Source of the DNA: Streptomyces sp. TRM49041
GTDB taxonomy: Bacteria > Actinomycetota > Actinomycetes > Streptomycetales > Streptomycetaceae
DNA: 64,000 bases
Assembly: GCF_008271805.1 (NCBI RefSeq)
Contig: NZ_VSRY01000057.1
Span: forward strand, 1 to 64,000
Direction of reading: 5' to 3'
Part shown: one piece after another, positions 27,704 to 36,309 of the stretch
Layout of the letters: each line of letters opens with the position of its first letter
How positions within the stretch are numbered: position 1 is the first letter of the stretch
Notes under the pieces: generated by a model
The model's database searches: none
Told to the model about the DNA's origin: nothing
The model's input: only the letters and a program-made list of their open reading frames with translations
Translations under genes and position numbers: made by a program

Positions 27704-28378
27704 TTACGCCTCGTCCAGGCCGCGCTCGATGGCGTAGCGGACGAGCTCGACGCGGTTGTGGAGCTGGAGTTTTCCCAGGGTGTTCTGGACGTGGTTCTGC
27801 ACGGTGCGGTGGGAGATGACCAGGCGTTCGGCTATCTGCTTGTAGCCGAGGCCCTTGGCGACGAGGCGGAGGACCTCCGTCTCGCGGTCGGTGAGGCGGG
27901 GGGCGTCGGGCTCGGAGGCGCCCGGCCCGGGCGCGGGCTCGGCGGCCAGGCGGCGGTACTCGCCCAGCACCAGTCCCGCGAGGCCCGGCGTGAAGACGGG
28001 GTCGCCCACGGCCGTACGGCGTACCGCGTCCAGCAGCTCCTCCGTGCTGGCCGATTTCAGCAGATAGCCCGTCGCGCCGGACTTCACGGCCTCCAGGACG
28101 TCGGCGTGCTCGCCGCTCGCGGAGAGGACGAGGACCCGCACCCGCAGGTCGCCGCCGCCGACGAGTTCCTTGCAGACCTGGACGCCCGGCTTGCCCGGCA
28201 GGTTCAGGTCGAGGACCAGCACGTCGGGCGTGGTGGCGAGGGCGCGGCGTACGGCCTGGTCGCCGTCGCCGGCCGTGGCGACCACGTCGAACCCGGCCTC
28301 GGCCAGGTCGCGGGCGACCGCGTCACGCCACATGGGGTGGTCGTCGACCACCATCACCTTGATCGGCTGTTCCGTCAT
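27704..28378 (-). CDS. NarL/LuxR-family response regulator
   Basis: A 224-aa response regulator. The receiver has the acidic pair in VMVVDDHPMWRDAV, the phospho-acceptor Asp in DVLVLDLNLPG, the conserved Thr/Ser in VLVLSASGE, and Lys in GYLLKSAS. The C-terminal LuxR helix-turn-helix reads LTDRETEVLRLVAKGLGYKQ then IAERLVISHRTVQNHV. The ATG overlaps the stop of the upstream histidine kinase gene by 4 bp, so kinase and regulator form a coupled two-gene operon. Target genes are unknown. Confidence 0.94.
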   Translation of the reverse strand: MTEQPIKVMVVDDHPMWRDAVARDLAEAGFDVVATAGDGDQAVRRALATTPDVLVLDLNLPGKPGVQVCKELVGGGDLRVRVLVLSASGEHADVLEAVKSGATGYLLKSASTEELLDAVRRTAVGDPVFTPGLAGLVLGEYRRLAAEPAPGPGASEPDAPRLTDRETEVLRLVAKGLGYKQIAERLVISHRTVQNHVQNTLGKLQLHNRVELVRYAIERGLDEA

Positions 28379-29574
28379 CGTTCCGCCTTCCCCCGTGGGA
28401 CCTTCAACTCGACTTCCGTGCCCTGGCCGGGGACCGAGACCAGGTCCGCCGTCCCGCCCAGATCCCGCAGCCTTCCGCGGATGGACTGGGCGACCCCCAG
28501 CCGCCCCTCGCTCTCCGCCTGGGCGAGGCGCCCCTCCGGGATGCCCGGACCGTCGTCGCGTACCGTCACGACGACCTCGTCCGGCCAGTCCTCGACGAGG
28601 ATCCACGCCCGGGCGTCCGGGCCCGCGTGCCTGCGTACATTGTCCAGGGCTGCACCGACAGCGGCTGCCAGCTCGGCGGCGGCGGGGCGGGGCAGCAGCA
28701 CGGGCGCGCCCGGTTCGGCGAAGGTCACGCGGGATCCGGCGTGCGGGGTGAGCAGGGTCCGCAGATCGTGCTGCCCGTCCTCCTCGGGTTCGTCCACCAT
28801 CCGTACGACCGCGCCCTGCGACTCGTCCTCCGACACATGCGACGGGCGGCTCAGCCCGCCGGCGACGAGGGAGCGCAGGGCGACCTCCTGCTCCCCGGCC
28901 ATCCGCCCGAGCTCGGCCGCCTCGCCGCCGAGGGCGGTGCCGCGGCGCTGGACCATGGCGAGCACCTGGAGGACCGAGTCGTGGATGTCGCGGGCCAGCC
29001 GCTCCCGTTCTCGGGTGGCGGCCTCGATCTCCAGGGCGCGGGCGAGGGTGCGCTCGGAGGCGCGGGCGACCTCGACGACGTAGCCGATGGCGATGGAGGC
29101 GACCCACACGAGGAGGACGTTGTGGAGGGTGTCGCGGCTGGGCTCGCCGCGCTCGACGATGTTGGCCGCGGCGACCAGGGAGGAGGCGGCCGCGGCCCAG
29201 CGCCAGCCGCCCTTGATGGCGTACGCGAGGACCGCGCCGGCCGTCCAGATCGTCGGCAGGGTGGGCCCGTCCTGGAGCTGGGCCTGGGCGTCGGCGAGCG
29301 GGGTGAGGAGGATGCCGGTGAGGGCGATGGTGAGGTCGGCGACGAGGAAGCGCTTGGTGCAGCGGGCGGCGCCGGACACCTTGGGGAGGGTGGCCAGCGT
29401 CCACACGCTCAGCACGGCGAGGAAGCCGACACCCACCCAGGGCCGCTCGAAATCGCCGCTCTTGAAGGCGAAGAGCAGATCGGCGTAGACCATGGTGAGG
29501 ACGCGGTACGCGGTGAGCGCGCGCCAGAGCGGCTGCTCCACGGACATGCGGACCACTCGCTCGCGTCTGGCCAT
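28375..29574 (-). CDS. Sensor histidine kinase (HisKA_3, MacS-like)
   Basis: A membrane histidine kinase of about 399 aa. The N-terminal half has about five hydrophobic segments. Dimerisation and phosphorylation occur at RERLARDIHDSVLQVLAMVQ, with the His in DIHDS. The ATP-binding region carries AALDNVRRHAG (N box) and VRDDGPGIPEG (G1). It resembles the Streptomyces MacS-type kinases. The start is uncertain: ATG 29574 is used, with a G-rich stretch immediately upstream, and an internal ATG at 29547 is possible. It is coupled to the downstream regulator. The stimulus is unknown. Confidence 0.9.
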   Translation of the reverse strand: MARRERVVRMSVEQPLWRALTAYRVLTMVYADLLFAFKSGDFERPWVGVGFLAVLSVWTLATLPKVSGAARCTKRFLVADLTIALTGILLTPLADAQAQLQDGPTLPTIWTAGAVLAYAIKGGWRWAAAASSLVAAANIVERGEPSRDTLHNVLLVWVASIAIGYVVEVARASERTLARALEIEAATRERERLARDIHDSVLQVLAMVQRRGTALGGEAAELGRMAGEQEVALRSLVAGGLSRPSHVSEDESQGAVVRMVDEPEEDGQHDLRTLLTPHAGSRVTFAEPGAPVLLPRPAAAELAAAVGAALDNVRRHAGPDARAWILVEDWPDEVVVTVRDDGPGIPEGRLAQAESEGRLGVAQSIRGRLRDLGGTADLVSVPGQGTEVELKVPRGKAER

Positions 29575-29636
29575 CTCCCCCACCCCCCACGCGCACATAC
29601 GGCGCGCGCCGTGCGCGCACCGGTCCGTGCGAGTCG

Positions 29637-30356
29637 CTACTCGGCCTTGCCCGCCGCCTTGGCGGCCTTCTCCGCCTCGGCGATGCGCCGCTTGGCGACC
29701 GTGGCGTAGATGTCGACGTACTCCTGGCCCGAGAGCTTCATGATCTCGTACATCACCTCGTCGGTGACGGAGCGCAGGATGAAGCGGTCGCTGTCCATGC
29801 CCTGGTAGCGGCTGAAGTCCAGGGGCTTGCCGATGCGGATGCCCGGGCGCATCAGCTTCGGGACGACCTTGCCGGGCGGCTGGATCTTCTCGGTGTCGAT
29901 CATGGCGATCGGGATGACCGGCGCGCCCGTGGCCAGCGCCACGCGCGCGAGGCCGCCGGTCTTGCCGCGGTAGAGCCGCCCGTCCGGCGAGCGGGTGCCC
30001 TCCGGGTAGATGCCGAACAGCTCACCGCGCTCGATGACGTCGATGCCGCTGCGGATGGCGGCGTCGCCCGCTCCCCGGGCACCGGAGCGGTCCACCGGGA
30101 GCTGGCCGACGCCCTTGAAGAACGCCGCGGTGAGCTTGCCCTTCACACCGGGCGAGGTGAAGTACTCGGCCTTCGCGATGAAGGTGACCTTGCGGTCGAG
30201 GACCGCCGGCAGGAAGAAGGAGTCGGAGAACGACAGGTGGTTGCTCGCGAGGATCGCCGGCCCCTCGGCGGGAATGTTCTCGAGGCCCTCCACCCAGGGC
30301 CTGAAGGCGAGCTTCAGCGTCCCTCCGATGGAGAACTTCATAGCGCCGTAGATCAA
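29637..30356 (-). CDS. 1-acyl-sn-glycerol-3-phosphate acyltransferase (PlsC-like)
   Basis: A 239-aa acyltransferase that would convert lysophosphatidic acid to phosphatidic acid at the membrane. The HX4D motif is NHLSFSD, and the substrate-binding motif is YPEGTRSPDG. A TTG start at 30356 is chosen because AGGAGG lies eight bases upstream; the ATG at 30341, five codons on, has no site at useful distance. The C-terminus (TVAKRRIAEAEKAAKAAGK) is a charged helix. It is divergent from the esterase gene, which also acts on acyl chains; a functional link is only suggestive. Confidence 0.9.
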   Translation of the reverse strand: MIYGAMKFSIGGTLKLAFRPWVEGLENIPAEGPAILASNHLSFSDSFFLPAVLDRKVTFIAKAEYFTSPGVKGKLTAAFFKGVGQLPVDRSGARGAGDAAIRSGIDVIERGELFGIYPEGTRSPDGRLYRGKTGGLARVALATGAPVIPIAMIDTEKIQPPGKVVPKLMRPGIRIGKPLDFSRYQGMDSDRFILRSVTDEVMYEIMKLSGQEYVDIYATVAKRRIAEAEKAAKAAGKAE

Positions 30357-30495
30357 CTCGTGTTCCTCCTGTGTTCCGTCGATCAGACCATAACCCGTGC
30401 GGCGCCCGCTGATCCCTTCCGTCCGCTCCCCGGCCGCTGTTACGGGGGTGACGGCCCTGGTCGGTGTCAGTCCGGTCGCGTACGGTGAAGTACAC

Positions 30496-31338
30496 ATGTC
30501 CGCAAGCCCCACCGAACCCGAACAGGAGACCCCCGTGCCGGTCCTTCCTGGAGCCGAGCCGTTCCGCCACGAGGGCGGAGACGTCGGCGTACTCCTCTGC
30601 CACGGCTTCACCGGTTCCCCGGCCTCGATGCGCCCGTGGGCCGAGTATCTGGCGGAGCGCGGACTGACCGTGTCGCTGCCGCTGCTGCCCGGGCACGGCA
30701 CACGCTGGCAGGACATGCAGGTCACCAGCTGGCAGGACTGGTACGCGGAGGTGGACCGCGAGCTGCGCGCGCTGCGGCGCCACTGCGAGAAGGTCTTCGT
30801 CTTCGGGCTCTCCATGGGCGGCGCGCTCACACTGCGGCTGGCCGCCCGGCACGGTGACGCGGTCTCCGGCATCGTCCTGGTGAACCCGGCGAACAAGATG
30901 CACGGCGTCGCGGCGCACGCCCTGCCGGTCGTCCGGCACCTCCTCGCGTCGACGGCCGGCCTGGCCAACGACATCGCGAAGGAAGGTGTGGACGAGGTCG
31001 GCTACGACCGGGTGCCGCTGCACGCCGCGCACTCGCTGCGCCAGTTTCTGCGCGTCGTGGACGGTGAGCTGCCGCAGGTGACGCAGCCGGTGGTGCTGCT
31101 GCACTCCCCGCAGGACCATGTGGTGCCGGCCGCCGACTCGGCGCGCATCCTGAGCCGTATCTCCTCCACGGACGTGACGGAGATCCTGCTGGAACAGAGC
31201 TACCACGTGGCGACGTTGGACCATGACGCGGAGCGGATCTTCGAGGAGAGCCACGCGTTCATCGGCCGCTTCGCTCCGGGGTACGGCCCGAGCGCCGCCC
31301 AGGGCAGGGACAAGGAGGGGAGCGCGACCGGTGGCTGA
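30496..31338 (+). CDS. Alpha/beta-hydrolase (monoacylglycerol lipase/esterase type)
   Basis: A 280-aa serine hydrolase. The oxyanion motif is HGFTGSP, the nucleophile elbow FGLSMGGAL, the catalytic Asp lies in SPQDHVVP, and the His in SYHVATLDHD. The layout resembles carboxylesterase Est30 and monoacylglycerol lipases. ATG 30496 is used; TACGGT nine bases upstream would give a nearly leaderless mRNA. The GTG at 30535 has GGAG six bases upstream and is a serious alternative that trims 13 residues. The next gene overlaps by 8 bp. Confidence 0.88.
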   Translation: MSASPTEPEQETPVPVLPGAEPFRHEGGDVGVLLCHGFTGSPASMRPWAEYLAERGLTVSLPLLPGHGTRWQDMQVTSWQDWYAEVDRELRALRRHCEKVFVFGLSMGGALTLRLAARHGDAVSGIVLVNPANKMHGVAAHALPVVRHLLASTAGLANDIAKEGVDEVGYDRVPLHAAHSLRQFLRVVDGELPQVTQPVVLLHSPQDHVVPAADSARILSRISSTDVTEILLEQSYHVATLDHDAERIFEESHAFIGRFAPGYGPSAAQGRDKEGSATGG

Positions 31339-32140
31339 GCAGCACGACGCGGACCGCGGGGAGCACCGGGACCGGCAGGACGGTCCCGAGGGCCGGCGGG
31401 ACGCCCAGCGGCGGCCGGACGGCGCCGGCGGCCTTGACGGGCAGGCCGGGCAGGGCTCCTCGGAGCGCCCCGGCGAGGGCGAGGAACGGCGGCTCGACGA
31501 GGACGCGGCCTGGGCGGCGATCATCGCCGGGTACGGCGATGAGCCGCCGGACCCGCCGGGCGCGAAGCCGTTCCGGTCGGTCGAGGACCTGGCACTGCTG
31601 GAGGAGGCGGCGCCCGAGGCCAAGCCCGACAAGTTCAGGACCAGGGCGAAGCGGGAGGAGGTCGCCGAGGTCGCCGCCGATGACGCGGGCGACGACGGCG
31701 GGACGCCGGAGAAGGACACCCCGGAGGGCAGGCCCGCGCTGGGCAGCTCTGTGGTGTTCGCTCCGGGCGTCGGTGCGACCCGCGGCCCGCGTGACTACGA
31801 GCTGGCCGAGCCCGCGGACGACGACGCCGGTGCCGGTGCCGGCACCGGCAAGAACACCGGCAAGGGCAGGAGCGAGGAAGAGGACGACGAGGGACACTTC
31901 GTACCGCCGGAGCCGCCGCCGCTGCCCGAGGCGGACTCGGCGACCAGGTTCGCGTGGCTGGGTGTGGTGGGCGGGCCGGTGCTGATGCTGGTCGCCGTGC
32001 TCCTCCAGTGGGAGATGACGTGGTGGCTGACCACCGTGTGCGTCGGTGGATTCCTCGGCGGCTTCGCCACGCTGGTGGCCCGGATGAAGGACGGGGACGA
32101 CGACGAGTACGACGACCCCGGGCGGGGCGCGGTCGTCTGA
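31331..32140 (+). CDS. Conserved actinomycete membrane protein, acidic, of unknown function
   Basis: A 269-aa protein. About 200 charged, low-complexity residues (rich in Asp, Glu, Arg, Gly, Pro) contain one ordered-looking block, AAWAAIIAGYGDEPPDPPGA. Two C-terminal membrane segments follow (WLGVVGGPVLMLVAVLLQW and WLTTVCVGGFLGGFATLVA), then a short acidic tail. The GTG start overlaps the hydrolase stop by 8 bp, which implies translational coupling. I do not recognise a domain with a known function. The order hydrolase, membrane protein, nuclease-fold gene, glkA matches the Streptomyces layout I know. Confidence 0.78.
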   Translation: MAEQHDADRGEHRDRQDGPEGRRDAQRRPDGAGGLDGQAGQGSSERPGEGEERRLDEDAAWAAIIAGYGDEPPDPPGAKPFRSVEDLALLEEAAPEAKPDKFRTRAKREEVAEVAADDAGDDGGTPEKDTPEGRPALGSSVVFAPGVGATRGPRDYELAEPADDDAGAGAGTGKNTGKGRSEEEDDEGHFVPPEPPPLPEADSATRFAWLGVVGGPVLMLVAVLLQWEMTWWLTTVCVGGFLGGFATLVARMKDGDDDEYDDPGRGAVV

Positions 32141-32142
32141 CA

Positions 32143-32169
32143 CCCGCGCCCTGAGGCTCAGGGTGCGGG
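32143..32169. terminator. Bidirectional terminator between convergent genes
   Basis: A 12-bp stem with one G-T pair (32143-32154 with 32158-32169) and a 3-nt loop, directly after the membrane-protein stop. Its right arm contains the stop codon of the convergent nuclease-fold gene. Confidence 0.7.
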
Positions 32170-32916
32170 CGGCAAGCGGAGGGCGGCGAGTACGGGCAGA
32201 TGGTCCGTCGCCGCCCTCAGGTCCGTGTCCGTGACGCCCGGCAGCCCGGCCGGCACGCCGCAGCCGAGGACCTCGATGCCCCGGGTGGCGAAGACGGCGT
32301 CGATACGCTGACGCGGGTCGTCCGGTGTCGAGGTGCACTCACCGCCCCAGGGGCGTGCGGCCCAGCAGTCCTGGAGTTCGGCGGCGAGCCGCCGGAAGGC
32401 GTGGCCGCCGGGCCGCTCGTTGATGTCGCCGGCGGCGACGGCGTACGGCGCGTCGAGCGCGGCCAGCCGGTCGAGGAGCATGCCCGCCTGCGCGTACCGC
32501 TCGTCGGCACGGAGGCTCAGATGGCAGCTGAGCAGCCCGAGCCGGGCGGCCCCGACGCGGACGACCGCCGTGGCGAAGCCCCGCCGATGCAGACCGGGCG
32601 TGAGCGGCAGCAGCACGTCCTCGGTGCGCTCGACCGTGACGCGCAGGGAGCACAGCAGCAGCGGCCCGGACGCGGGGGCGCCGCCCGCCAGCATCACCAG
32701 CTCGCTCTTGGCGGCGAGCCGCGCCGCGTGGGTGCGCCAGCGGAAGAAGCGGGGCGCCTCCTGGACGAGGACGACGTCGGGCGCGCACGCCCGGATGACC
32801 CGGGCCAGGGCCTCCTCGTCGTCGCGCATCGACCGGATGTTGTAGCTGAGCACCCGGACCACGGCCGAACCGTCCGGCTCGGTACGGGAGTCGGGTAGTG
32901 CGGTGAGCGGCGCCAT
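32158..32916 (-). CDS. Endonuclease/exonuclease/phosphatase-fold protein
   Basis: A 252-aa EEP-superfamily hydrolase. The N-terminal Asn and Glu metal ligands are in VLSYNIRSM and DVVLVQEAP. Later motifs are LLSCHLSLRADE (the His-Leu block), AVAAGDINERPG (the catalytic Asp-x-Asn), and ATDHLPVLAAL (the terminal Asp-His). No signal peptide is seen, so it is probably cytosolic. The substrate (DNA, RNA, phospholipid or phosphoinositide-like) cannot be decided. ATG start. It lies just downstream of glkA on the same strand, 66 bp away. Confidence 0.88.
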   Translation of the reverse strand: MAPLTALPDSRTEPDGSAVVRVLSYNIRSMRDDEEALARVIRACAPDVVLVQEAPRFFRWRTHAARLAAKSELVMLAGGAPASGPLLLCSLRVTVERTEDVLLPLTPGLHRRGFATAVVRVGAARLGLLSCHLSLRADERYAQAGMLLDRLAALDAPYAVAAGDINERPGGHAFRRLAAELQDCWAARPWGGECTSTPDDPRQRIDAVFATRGIEVLGCGVPAGLPGVTDTDLRAATDHLPVLAALRLPPAP

Positions 32917-32982
32917 GCGGGCACGATACGACAGCGCCCGCCGCGTCCGGTGGGGGCGCGGCGGGCGGGAGCCGGTTGCTTC

Positions 32983-33924
32983 TCAGCCCTGGCGGGCGAG
33001 GTCCGCGGCGCCGACCAGGCCGGCCTTGCCGCCGAGCTGGGCGGCGAGGACCTGGGCGTGCGGGCGGTACTTGCCGCCGACGAGCCAGCGGCGGAAGGAC
33101 TTGCGGATCGGGTCGAGGACCAGCTCGCCCTCGTCGGAGACGCCGCCGCCGACGATGAACGCGGACGGGTCGAAGAGGGAGGCCAGGTCGGCGAGGCCCG
33201 CGCCGGCCCAGCGGGCCAGCTCGCGGAACGAGTCGACGGCCACCTTGTCGCCCCGGCGGGCGGCGTCGCTGATGTGCTTGCCCTGGATGCCCTCGGGGGT
33301 GCCGTCGCCCAGCGACAGCAGGATCTCGGCGTTCTCGGGCGTGGCGTTGGCACGCTGCTTGGCGTACCGGACGAGGGCGCGGCCGGAGGCGTACTGCTCC
33401 CAGCAGCCCTGGCTGCCGCAGCCGCACAGGAGGCCGTCCGGGACGACCCTGATGTGGCCGAACTCGGCGGCGACGCCGAAGCGGCCGCGGCGCAGCTTGT
33501 TGCCGATGATGATGCCGCCGCCCAGGCCGGTGCCGAGCGTGATGCAGATGACGTCGTCGTGGCCCTGGCCCGCGCCGAAGCGGTACTCGCCCCAGGCGGC
33601 GGCGTTGGCGTCGTTCTCGACGACCACGGGCAGGCCGGCGCGCTGCTCGACCTTGTCCTTCAGCGGCTCGTGCCGCCAGTCGATGTTGGGCGCGAAGAGG
33701 ACGGTCGCGCGCTTGTCGTCGACGTACCCGGCCGCACCGATGCCGACGGCCTCGATGTCATGGCCCTTGCCCGCCTCGGAGACGGCCGCACAGATCGCGT
33801 CGACGATGCCCTCGGGTGTCGACGGGGTGGGCACCTTGTGGGTGTCGAGAATGGTGCCCTCTTCGTCGACCACGCCGGCCGCGATCTTCGTGCCGCCGAT
33901 GTCGACGCCGATGGTGAGTCCCAT
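32983..33924 (-). CDS. glkA: ROK-family glucokinase
   Basis: A 313-aa ATP-dependent glucokinase. The phosphate loop GVDIGGTKIAAGVVDEEG is at residues 5-22; VENDANAAAWGE carries the catalytic Asp; CGCGSQGCWEQYASG is the ROK zinc motif. In S. coelicolor, GlkA phosphorylates glucose and is needed for carbon catabolite repression; the close match in length and motifs supports the same role. ATG start. Upstream on the same strand, 77 bp away, lies a conserved DUF5304 gene. Regulation in S. coelicolor is largely post-translational, which sequence cannot show. Confidence 0.96.
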   Translation of the reverse strand: MGLTIGVDIGGTKIAAGVVDEEGTILDTHKVPTPSTPEGIVDAICAAVSEAGKGHDIEAVGIGAAGYVDDKRATVLFAPNIDWRHEPLKDKVEQRAGLPVVVENDANAAAWGEYRFGAGQGHDDVICITLGTGLGGGIIIGNKLRRGRFGVAAEFGHIRVVPDGLLCGCGSQGCWEQYASGRALVRYAKQRANATPENAEILLSLGDGTPEGIQGKHISDAARRGDKVAVDSFRELARWAGAGLADLASLFDPSAFIVGGGVSDEGELVLDPIRKSFRRWLVGGKYRPHAQVLAAQLGGKAGLVGAADLARQG

Positions 33925-34001
33925 GTGTCCCTCAGTTTTCGGTCGAGCCCCGCTATGCCCAACCGTACCCGAGGGCGGGCGCCCCTCTGGTCCTCAAGGG
34001 G

Positions 34002-34526
34002 TCAGTCCAGGTCGATGTGCTGGCTGCCCGCGGTGCCCCCGTCCTTCTTCCCGCCGTCGCGGGTGGTGTCGTCCCCGGTGCCCCCGGTGTCCCCGGTGTC
34101 CGCGGTGTCCCCGGTGCCCCCGGTGTCCGCGGTGTCCCCGGTGCCCCGGGTGTCCTCGGGGCCGTGGGTCCAGCGGTGCTCGTGGCCCTGGACGGCGGAG
34201 CGGTACGCGGCGAGGAGCTCGCCGCCCGCGGCGGCGAGGTGGTCGAAGACCTGCGGGTTGCGTTCGACGACCGGCTCGATCGCGGACTTCGCCTGGGCGA
34301 CGACCTGCCGGACGGCGCTCTGGGCGCCGGCGCCGAGCAGGGGCGTACCGAGGGAGGAGACCTTGTCGGCGACCGCGTCGACGAGCTTGCGCAGCTCCTC
34401 GGCGGCGGAGCCGGGCGGGGGGCCACTGTGGCCGCGGCGGCGGGCGCGCTCGGCCGCGAGATCCTCGGCGCAGGCCTGCGCCCAGACGTCTTCCTCGGGG
34501 CCGGGCCGGTCGGTGGCATCGCTCAT
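34002..34526 (-). CDS. DUF5304 protein with Gly/Thr/Asp repeat tail
   Basis: A 174-aa hypothetical protein. The ordered part (residues about 10-115) includes DVWAQACAEDLAAERARRRG and helical stretches (EELRKLVDAVADKVSSLGTP, RQVVAQAKSAIEPVVERNPQ) that match DUF5304. The region from about residue 125 is a run of GTGDTADTGGTGDTADTG-like repeats, encoded by a GGTGTCC-rich tandem repeat at about 34070-34155, followed by a charged end. The repeat probably varies in length among strains. ATG start. It is the upstream neighbour of glkA. Function unknown. Confidence 0.75.
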   Translation of the reverse strand: MSDATDRPGPEEDVWAQACAEDLAAERARRRGHSGPPPGSAAEELRKLVDAVADKVSSLGTPLLGAGAQSAVRQVVAQAKSAIEPVVERNPQVFDHLAAAGGELLAAYRSAVQGHEHRWTHGPEDTRGTGDTADTGGTGDTADTGDTGGTGDDTTRDGGKKDGGTAGSQHIDLD

Positions 34527-34559
34527 GGCATCGACGTTACCCGAACGGTGGATGACTGT

Positions 34560-35705
34560 TCAGGGAGTACGGGGCCACAGTCCCGGGTCCGGGGCGAACC
34601 TGACGCGCAGCTCGCCGTCGCCGAGAGCAGCCCCGGCGACGGTACAGCGGCGCAGCGCGGACGGGAGCGGCGCGACGCGGCGGAACGGGCCGACGGTGAG
34701 GACGAGTTCGTCGCCGCGGCGGACGAGGCCCAGGTCCCGTTTGGCGGCGCCGGGCAGCGGGATGCGCCAGACCAGGACGCCGTCGGTGGCGCGGTGGTCC
34801 TCGACGGTCCACTCCGCGGCGGGGGCGGGCGTGCCGGGGCCGGGGCCGGGGCCGTCGAGGAGGGCCAGGTCGTCGGGGGTGCGCGGGTCGCGGCCGAGGT
34901 GGGGCACCTCCCGTACGGAGGGCGCGGCGCCCTCGTACAGCTCCTTGAGGTGGGTCTGCTGCTGGGCGGCGAGGGCGGCGAGCCAGGGGTCGGGGGAGGT
35001 GGTGGGCAGCACCCGGTTGGCGACGACCGGGTCGAGTGCGACGCGGTGCAGGGCCAGGCCGGCGCGGGCGGTGCGCAGCGCGTCGGCCGCGGCCGGGCCG
35101 GGCTCGACGACGAGGCGGACGCTGGTGTCCGGGGTGTCGATCAGGTCTTGCACGGCGGCCAGCTCGGCGTCCCAGCGGGCGGCGGTGCGGTAGAGCCAGT
35201 CGGCGGGCATGGGGACGCCGGCGAGCTGGGCGAGCATGGGGCGCAGGGCGCGGGCTGCCTGGCGCTCCGGGGGCAGGAGCCGGCGGAGGTAGCGGCGGAG
35301 CTGCTCGGGGAGGGCGAGGAGGGCGATGGCGTCGCGCAGCGGGGGCAGGTCGGCGACGAGGAGGTCCCAGTCGCCCTGCGCGGCGTCCCGGAGGGCCTTG
35401 AGGTACGCGAAGCGGTCGCTGCCGGGGAGTTCGGTGAGCTCGTCCTCCTCCAGGCGGGCGGCGCCGAGGAGTTCGAGGGCCGGGGCGGCGTGGTCCTGGA
35501 GGGCGAGGAGTTCCGCGCGGAAGTGGGTGGCGGGGTCGAGTCGCCGGACCGTGGGCGTCGCCCCGTCGGCCGGGTCCAGGTGGCCGACCGGGTCCGCGGT
35601 CAGAAGCAGCACCTTCCGGCCGCGGCGGGCGGCACCCAGGGCTGTGGCCGCGGCGACGGTGGTTCGGCCGGCTCCGCCGGGGCCGGTGACAAGGAGCGTA
35701 CGCAT
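34560..35705 (-). CDS. ArsA/GET3-like P-loop ATPase with atypical P-loop
   Basis: A 381-aa protein of the anion-transporting ATPase-like group. The deviant Walker A that normally reads GKGGVGKTT appears as GPGGAGRTT (residues 8-16), so both expected Lys positions are changed. LLTADPVGHLDPAD and LLVADLPPLRDAIALL correspond to the switch and Walker B regions. Near the C-terminus, VLVWRIPLPGAAKRDLGLVR and DELVLTVG resemble the alpha-crystallin-like domain of actinobacterial ArsA homologues. ATG 35705 is chosen next to the P-loop. ATPase activity is doubtful. The partner is unknown. Confidence 0.82.
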   Translation of the reverse strand: MRTLLVTGPGGAGRTTVAAATALGAARRGRKVLLLTADPVGHLDPADGATPTVRRLDPATHFRAELLALQDHAAPALELLGAARLEEDELTELPGSDRFAYLKALRDAAQGDWDLLVADLPPLRDAIALLALPEQLRRYLRRLLPPERQAARALRPMLAQLAGVPMPADWLYRTAARWDAELAAVQDLIDTPDTSVRLVVEPGPAAADALRTARAGLALHRVALDPVVANRVLPTTSPDPWLAALAAQQQTHLKELYEGAAPSVREVPHLGRDPRTPDDLALLDGPGPGPGTPAPAAEWTVEDHRATDGVLVWRIPLPGAAKRDLGLVRRGDELVLTVGPFRRVAPLPSALRRCTVAGAALGDGELRVRFAPDPGLWPRTP

Positions 35706-35800
35706 GGGATGCACCGTACCGGTGGGCACCGACACCTCTGCCGGGCGCCGCCTGCCCGGGCCCGGTGCTCAGCGCGCCGGCCGGTCCCGCCCCGGTCGCG

Positions 35801-36250
35801 TCAGGCGAGGGTGGTGGATTCGACGCGCTTCTTGAGGCCGGCCAGGGCTCGGTCGATGATCACCTTTTCGGCCTTGCGCTTGATCATGCCGAGCATGGGG
35901 ATCTTGACGTCCACGGTGAGCTGGTAGGTGACCTCGGTGCGGGTGCCGTCGCCGAGTGGTGTGAGGGTGTAGGAGCCGTCGAGGCCGCGGAGCATCTGGG
36001 ACTTGACGAGGGTCCAGCTCACCTCGTGCTCGCCGGTCCAGGTGTACGCCAGGGTGTGGTCGTCCTTGATCGCGCCCGCGTCGAGCAGCAGGCGGACCTG
36101 TTCGGCGCGGCCGGAGTCGTCCTTGGCGAGGACCTCGGCCTCCTTGACCTCGCCCGTCCACTCCGGGTAGCGCGCGAAGTCGGCGATCACTCCCATGACC
36201 TCGACCGGTGCCGCCTCGATCGTGATGCTCGAACTGGTGTGTTCCGCCAT
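35801..36250 (-). CDS. SRPBCC (START-like) protein
   Basis: A 149-aa protein with the START/Bet v 1-like fold, also annotated as polyketide cyclase/dehydrase-like. The start is SSSITIEAAPVEVMGVIADF, with the usual ARYPEWTGEVKEAEVL block. The middle is TEVTYQLTVDVKIPMLGMIK and the last helix KVIIDRALAGLKKRVEST. Such proteins bind hydrophobic ligands. The ATG at 36250 lies just after a GGAGGAGCC stretch on that strand. It lies between the ArsA-like and metallophosphoesterase genes on the same strand, probably in one transcription unit. The ligand is unknown. Confidence 0.85.
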   Translation of the reverse strand: MAEHTSSSITIEAAPVEVMGVIADFARYPEWTGEVKEAEVLAKDDSGRAEQVRLLLDAGAIKDDHTLAYTWTGEHEVSWTLVKSQMLRGLDGSYTLTPLGDGTRTEVTYQLTVDVKIPMLGMIKRKAEKVIIDRALAGLKKRVESTTLA

Positions 36251-36309
36251 CGCTGTGGCTCCTCCGGAGGGCTCGATACGTGGGGGAAGGCTATCGCGTG
36301 CCCCGTACC

